Assembly (NCBI RefSeq): GCF_958979055.1 | Contig: NC_084891.1 | Span: 22,012,001-22,076,000 of the forward strand | Direction of reading: 5' to 3' | Origin: Alnus glutinosa | Lineage: Eukaryota; Streptophyta; Magnoliopsida; Fagales; Betulaceae | Length of the DNA stretch: 64,000 bases | In this document: positions 59,161-64,000 of the stretch, in pieces | Layout of the letters: every line of letters starts with the position of its first letter | Numbering within the stretch: position 1 is the stretch's first letter | Translations under genes and position numbers: made by a program | Notes under the pieces: generated by a model | Told to the model about the DNA's origin: nothing | What the model saw: only the letters and a program-made list of their open reading frames with translations | Databases searched by the model: none

Positions 59161-60445
59161 TGTTAGTATTTTTGCCTCATTCTGTGTTTGGACAAAATCA
59201 CTTGTGTGTGTAAAGATGCTTCACAGGGATTCTACTATTCAGAAGTGCTTCAGAGTCAGAAGATTTTCAGTTCCCTGTCAGCTGTCCAAACGTTCAAGCC
59301 ATCTCGTCCGGACGCCCATCTGTCACTGTTCCATCCGTCTGGACGACGTGCCATACCGTTCAGACTCCAGACAGACCAAACATCATCCATCCGGACGACG
59401 TGTTTCTCCGTCCGGACCCTCCACTGTGTAGAGAAGGTTCTGTCCAGCTTGCATCCGTCCGAACGCCTATCAGTACTCTAACAGTCTCAAATTCTTTCCA
59501 AGTTCCAATAAAGGGTAGATCGATCATTCGTCCGGACGATGTGGTATCCCATCCGGACGCGCGTTTCCTTAAGGCAAGAATCGCAATTCAAATATCACCG
59601 TTCGGACGTCTGACAGCTGTGGTCCGGACACACGTTCATCAAAGAAGGAAATTGCCGATTCGACTTCAACCATCCGAACGACTGCCTATCATGGTCCGGA
59701 CGTGCGCACATCAGATATGGAAATTGCGTGTTGAAGTTCAACCGTCCGGACGCTCATCCCTCATGGTCCGAACGCGCGAAGCTGTATAAGGAAATTACTT
59801 GCAACGGACGTGCGGCCGTTCGAACGATGTGCCATCCCGTCCGGACAATACTCTTAAATAGGAAAGATTTCCCCGCGAAATTCTCAGAAAATCTTGTCAC
59901 ACAGTTGTCCGTCTGGACGGCCCATGTCCACCGTCCGGACGGCGCCCAGGTATATTTTGTCTGACGCTCATTTGAGCCCCCAGCCTATAAATAGAGGCCC
60001 CTAGGCATTGAGAACTACAAGAATTCGGTATTGAATTCCACAACTGCTTAGAGACGTGGTATTTCCTCTGAAGTCATTTCAAGTGTGCTGTTGTTGTGCT
60101 ACATCTGAAGTCTATCTTAGGGGTTGGCCTTAAGGTAAAGGATTCCATTGAAGACCCCTTCAGGTAGGAGACCTGGTTAGGAAGCATTCATGTTGGGCTA
60201 CACGTCAGAGAGCAAGGTACGACCACTGCATCGAGTATATGTGAGTGTTACTATCTTGTATCTAGCTTTGTCTTTTGAATAGTGGAATTCCTGGGTTTGG
60301 CTGCCCCGGAGTGGTTTTTCTCTTAATTGAGTTTCCACTTCGTCAACAAAAATCTCTGTGTCTTTTACTTTCCGCTGTGCTTAATTTTTGTTAACACTTT
60401 GCGCACACACTTGTCTTTCATTTAGAAGTCAAATTTCAATTTTCA
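59161..60445 (+). mobile_element. SIRE-like copia solo LTR nested in the PIF-type element
   Basis: It begins TGTTAGTATT, ends CAATTTTCA, and is flanked by AAAAG at 59156-59160 and 60446-60450. It is homologous to the LTR at 1495-2455, sharing the TATAAATAGAGG promoter region (59991-60002), TCCATTGAAGACCCCTTCAG (60143-60162) and CCTGGGTTTGGCTGCCCCGG (60290-60309). It is 1285 bp against 961 bp; the extra length is mostly the palindrome-rich section 59280-59945. Confidence 0.8.
59280..59945. repeat. Dispersed CGTCCGGACG palindrome array
   Basis: About 17 copies of CGTCCGGACG or one- to two-base variants (CGTCTGGACG, CATCCGGACG, GGTCCGGACG, CGTTCGGACG) occur roughly every 40 bp through the 5' half of the solo LTR. 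The intervening sequence also looks partly repeated, often CATC plus AGA/GAA-rich text. Confidence 0.75.
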
Positions 60446-60605
60446 AAAAGTAGGAAAGAGAAAGAATGATCAAATAAGAGTAAATTTTTAATTGATATAG
60501 GGAAAATTAAGGGAATCTATTGTGAGCTGTTTTTTATAGGGAAGCAAAAAGTAGTTTTGTTTCCTAAATATAGAGAAAATGGTTGGGAGTCTATTGGGAG
60601 TGCTC

Positions 60606-62590
60606 TTAAGGCACCAAGATCTTTCATAGAAAAATCAAGCTGCAAATTAGTTATGAGGTGATTGATTGTTGCATGATGATTCCCTGTAATTATATTGTTA
60701 GCCACAAATACTAAGATAAAAATATGAGTGTTGCCCTGGTGATATGTGAATAGAGAGTAGTCCACTTGAGAGGCAAGAAAACCAAGGTTCAGAAGAGCTT
60801 GTGCAAGTCTAGTAAACCAAGTTCTTGGAGCTTGTTTGAGTCCATAGATGAACTTATGCAAGCGGCATACAAAATTAGGACATGATGGATTAATAAACCC
60901 AAGGGGTTATTCCATATATACCTCTTCATCGAGAACAACATGGAAGAATGTATTAGATACATCAAGTTGTCTAAGTTCCCAATTAAATTGGACAACCAAG
61001 ATTAAGAGAAGCTTAATGGTTGCTAGCTTTATAACTAGACTAAAGGTCTCATGATAATCAATCCCACATTTTTTGTCAAATCCCTTGGCAACAAGACGAG
61101 CTTTGAATCTGTCAACACTTCCATCAAGTTTTTACTTGATTTTGAACACCCATTTGTTCCTTACTACATTGTGATTGAGGGGTCTAGGACATAGGGTCCA
61201 AGTGTGATTGAATATCAAGGCTTGGTATTCACCAGTCTAGCTGCAATCCATTCGGGGTGCTCCACAGCTTGTATGTAGGTAGAGGGTGTAGGAAGCAGAT
61301 GTATGGTGTGAAGGCATAGAAGGGGATGTCGTGTAAAGTGAAACATTTTGAACCCTGGAAACTGTTTGGGTTTCAGATGGCCAGTTTGTAATCTAGTGAC
61401 CATGCGAGTAGATGCTGGAGGTGGAGAGCTGGTAGCAACAAAAGAGGAGACAATAGGTAGTGGAATAAATGAGGTGTTGAGTGAGGATTGGTCCATATGG
61501 ATAGGAGAAGGAGGTTGAGAAGGATTGTGAGTGGGAGACAAAGGTAGAGGAATGGGATCAGTTTGGTCAGTGTTAGTGGGGGACAAATTAGTAGAAGAAG
61601 CCAAGTGCATGCACTTGTGGCTGGTAGAGCTGAGGTGGTGAGAAGGTGATGCTGACTCAGGTGAAGTAATTGGACTCGTGGCAGTGTTTGGAGAAGGTAG
61701 GTGGATGACAGAAGTTGTGATGGGAACTTATGATGCAGTGTTCATTGGCGGAAGAGTGAGAGAGTTACCTGGAATTGCCGTGACAGTGCAGGACCCTCTA
61801 GAGAGGTTTGTACCTTTAGCTGGAAAATGGAGCTCATCAAAGACAACATGCCTTGAAATGTAGACTTTCTGAGTTTTTGGATCCAAACATCGATATCCAC
61901 AGTGGCTGGCTGCATATCCGATGAAAATGTAAGGTCTGTTGCGGAAGGAAAGTTTATTGTTGGCATAAGGTCGCAGGAAGGGGTAACATAGACGACCAAA
62001 TGATCTAAGGAAGGTGTAATCAGGTGGTTTGGAAAACAATTTAGAGAAGGGTGATGCATTATGCAGAATTGGGGTAGGTAACCGGTTTCTCAAAAATGTA
62101 GCCGCTAGAAAGGATTCTACCCAAAACTTTGAAGATAACCCGGATTGAGCCAAGAGAGTGAGACCAAGTTCTACAATATGTCTATGTTTTCTCTCAGCCA
62201 TTCCATTTTGCTAAGATGTGTGAGGGCAGGTGAGTCTATGTAAGATACCATGTTGGGAGAGAAAGTCTTTGAATTGGTTAGAAGCATATTCTCCTCCATT
62301 GTCACTCTGAAATTGTTTAATGGGAGTTGAGAATTGCTTTTCTGCCAGTAACTTGAATTTGACAAAACAATTGAAAACATCACTTTTATTGATAATAGGA
62401 TACAACCAGGAATACCTGTTGTTATCGTCTACAAAAACCACATAGAACCAACATCCACTCAATGAGGAAACAATATATGGATGTCTAAACATCTGAGTGG
62501 ATGAGTTTTAAGGGTGATTTGGTACATCTAGAGGAAGGAGAAAATGGTAGTTGCTTGGATTTCCCAAGCTGACAGGACTTACAGACACTA
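60606..62590 (-). pseudogene. Copia pol N-terminal part: integrase and first half of RT
   Basis: On the minus strand: pre-integrase end (SLSVCKSCQLGKSKQL, near 62590), integrase core (VVFVDDNNRYSWLYPI, FQSDNGGEYASNQFKDFL), an in-frame TAG near 62213 where Gln is expected, then GMAERKHRHIVELGLTLL and FGRLCYPFLRPY. Next comes a Pro/Ser-rich linker (61610-61215). Reverse transcriptase follows with VCRLHKFIYGLKQAPRTWF. Where copia RT carries its Asp-Asp pair this copy reads FVANNII, so both catalytic residues are lost. It is inactive. Confidence 0.85.
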
Positions 62591-63360
62591 AGACTCTTAG
62601 AGCACAAACGCAGACACCCAACCATTTTTCCTAAATTTAGGGAACAAAACTACTTTTTGATTCCTTATAAAAAAAACACTAAACAATATATTCCTTTATC
62701 TTTCCCTATATCAATTAAATACCTTTTTTTTTACTTTTATTTTATTCTTTTTCGCTCTTTCCTACTTTTTGTCATTTTACTCTATCAACCAACTCCTTTC
62801 CAACCGTTCATACCTTTTTTTCATATTTACAAAATTATTCAATGATCATTTAATAGCTAGCTTAAATTTTGGATGAAAGGTAGTGGACCCAATTAATTTT
62901 TGGCTGGCAACTGTTATTCCTTAAATTTTGTCAAATTTTGCATTAAAGTTTTAGAAAGCAATGACTATGAAGTAAATGTTGTCAAAATTTGCATTAAATA
63001 GTTGGAAAGCAACGGCTATGAAGAAGACATTAAATTAGTTGCCAGATGAAGTAAACATTAAATTAATTGCTGAAATGGCTATGAAATAATTTCTTTCAAG
63101 ATTTGCATTAAATAATGGTTCAAGCAATTAAATTGCTTGCAATGTTGCTATGAATTACTTTACATTACGTTTGTTGACAACATTTATAGCCTTTGCCTGC
63201 TATGAAGTAAATGTTGTCAATTGCTACGAATTAAATTGCTTGCAACGACTGTGAATTAAATTGATGGCAACTTCTTGTCGGCAAGGGTTGTGAATTAAAT
63301 TTGTATTTATGGTTTCTAGTTGCATCAGATATGAATCACGAATCACAACCAAATATGAGT

Positions 63361-63546
63361 GTTCTTTCAATTTAAATAGATTCATTGCCTCATTGATTTT
63401 CAGCCATTTCATAACCGAACATTTCTTGTTCTTTCAATTTAAATAGACCCACTGCCTCATTGATTTTCATCCATTTTACAACCAAACATTTCGTGTTCTT
63501 TCAATTTTAATACTCATTGCCTCACTGATTTTAATCCATTTCAATA
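63361..63546. repeat. 67-bp tandem repeat, about 2.8 copies
   Basis: GTTCTTTCAATTT starts at 63361, 63428 and 63495, an exact 67-bp period. Each unit also contains CATTGCCTCATTGATTTTCA and CCATTT with small changes. It ends 13 bases before the likely transposase ATG at 63559. Confidence 0.85.
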
Positions 63547-63558
63547 CCCTTTCCCTCT

Positions 63559-64000
63559 ATGGATCATATTGTTGAACTCGATAGCCTTCTACATGATTCT
63601 TCTTCTGATGATGAGTTGGAAATAAATTCAACTTTTGCTATGGTAAAATAACGATTGGATAGCGAATGAGGATCAAAATCATGGCGTGATTCTGGTCGAT
63701 GCCGCAATACCATTTGGCGTAATTCTTTGCAAGGCGAAGAAAACCTATTATACGATTATTTTGCGGAATCGCCAGTATATCATCCCAAAAAGATTCAGAA
63801 GAGGTTTCGTACGCATCGTGACCTTTATACGCATTCACGACACAATAATATCTCATGATGGATATTTTGTCCAACGAAGAAATACTACTAGAAAGCTTGG
63901 ACATTCTTTCCTAAAGAAGATGACTACCGCAATTAGGGTGCTCGCTTATAGAGTAATAGCAGATTTTATGGATGAATACTTATGAATTGGAGAAAGTTCC
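63559..64000 (+). pseudogene. Harbinger-type transposase (ALP1-like), broken and partial
   Basis: From ATG 63559 the frame gives MDHIVELDSLLHDSSSDDEL, like the acidic start of plant Harbinger nucleases, and stops near 63650. Then one frame carries NLLYDYFAESPVYHPKKIQK with RFRTHRDL, and another frame carries HDGYFVQRRNTTRKLGHSFL, then KKMTTAIRVLAYRVIADFMD and EYL. This order (YF-PVY-P--F-RRFRM, DGYFVQRRDATG, L-K-TAALRMLAYG, DEYLRIGE) is the conserved N-terminal part of plant PIF/Harbinger transposases. Frame changes near 63750 and 63840 show it is damaged. The DDE nuclease core would lie beyond the window. Confidence 0.8.

Larger units (their letters stand above)
58314..60605. mobile_element. 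PIF/Harbinger-type non-autonomous element in copia RT
   Basis: The ends GAGCACCCCCAT and, inverted, GAGCACTCCCAA lie between TTA repeats (58311-58313 and 60606-60608), the 3-bp target duplication of PIF/Harbinger elements. The right end shares about 120 bp with the start of the element at 62600, which carries a Harbinger transposase remnant; this supports the class. Without the solo LTR inside it the element is about 1 kb. It has no transposase. Its insertion splits the reverse transcriptase just after the KDLGAL block. Confidence 0.75.
55200..62596 (-). mobile_element. Decayed Ty1/copia element with nested insertions
   Basis: Read on the minus strand the order is integrase (62590-61730), linker, reverse transcriptase (about 61200-60606, then continuing 58310), RNase H (about 58100-57458) and 3' LTR (from TGTTAAGG at 57457). 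This is the integrase-before-RT order that defines copia. The 5' LTR, gag and protease are not seen. The element is cut by a solo LTR (55688-57242), a PIF/Harbinger-type element (58314-60605) and the start of another at 62600. The far end of the LTR, somewhere in 55180-55500, could not be set. Confidence 0.85.
62600..64000 (+). mobile_element. PIF/Harbinger element, runs off right edge
   Basis: It starts GAGCACAAACG after TTA (62597-62599), directly at the broken 5' side of the copia integrase. Its first ~120 bp match the inverted right end of the element at 58314-60605 (ACCCAACCATTTT, AAACAAAACTACTTTTTG-like, TTTCCCTATATCAATTAAAT). It then has diverged repeats of GCTATGAA(G/T)TAAAT type (62930-63260), a 67-bp tandem repeat, and a transposase remnant. 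The right end is outside the window. Confidence 0.75.

Noticed and set aside
59280..59945. CRISPR-like regular repeat
   Set aside because: The repeated unit is only 10 bp, is degenerate and unevenly spaced, and sits in a plant LTR.
59141..59964. Open frames up to 129 codons in the PIF-nested LTR
   Set aside because: They arise from the CGTCCGGACG repeat array, which is poor in stop codons; no domain is present.
62600..62720. Treating this as the 5' LTR of the copia element
   Set aside because: It matches the end of the PIF-type element at 60605 and follows a TTA site, so it is a DNA transposon end.

Overview
The window is plant nuclear DNA from a eudicot, probably a woody one. It is AT-rich, rich in homopolymers and microsatellites, and has spliced genes with GT-AG introns and many nested retrotransposons and DNA transposons. 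The species cannot be fixed from the sequence. No rRNA, tRNA, CRISPR or bacterial feature was seen. Exon models were built by eye from open frames, splice signals and family knowledge, with no transcript support.

There are four host genes, and all four have models that close in frame. (1) A HEX6-type STP hexose/H+ symporter, + strand, 19033-30110, 4 exons, 505 aa. Its 8.3-kb first intron holds a complete but dead Ty3/gypsy element. (2) A RhoGAP-domain protein like Arabidopsis At5g61530, + strand, 34216-42107, 9 coding exons, 377 aa. It has a 4.3-kb intron, a 19-nt exon and a GC-AG intron. (3) A DUO1-like R2R3-MYB, the male-germline regulator family, - strand, 44307-42673, 3 exons. It converges on the RhoGAP gene. 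(4) A small RRM nucleolar protein (NIFK/At5g04600 type), - strand, 50638-47620, 8 coding exons, 215 aa. It probably has a 3.9-kb 5'UTR intron that contains a truncated LINE. The four genes do not form a pathway.

The rest is mainly transposons. 1-3755: long gypsy-type LTRs on the minus strand, interrupted by the 3' end and LTR of a SIRE-like copia element. 8055-10690: a 2.6-kb solo LTR with a TAATA target duplication. 10696-11600: a fragment of a related LTR. 13520-14821: a hAT-like element. 17580-18019, 27895-28446, 30930-31270, 32603-32752, 32967-33434, 36090-36260 and 44894-45155: MITEs or foldback elements. 20162-27055: the gypsy element in the transporter intron, itself split by an unclassified 1.6-kb insertion.

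From 55.2 kb to the right edge lies a nest built on a decayed minus-strand Ty1/copia element. Its LTR is split by a solo LTR with 210-bp inverted ends (55688-57242). Its reverse transcriptase is split by a PIF/Harbinger-type element (58314-60605), which itself contains a SIRE-like solo LTR (59161-60445). Its integrase end abuts a second PIF/Harbinger element (62600 onward) that carries a broken transposase and runs off the window.

No new defence, biosynthetic or RNA-guided system was found. The most notable items are the nested insertions with readable target duplications, the solo LTR with long inverted arms, a palindrome-rich CGTCCGGACG array in an LTR, the unclassified insertion family, and the apparent loss of the arginine finger in the RhoGAP protein.
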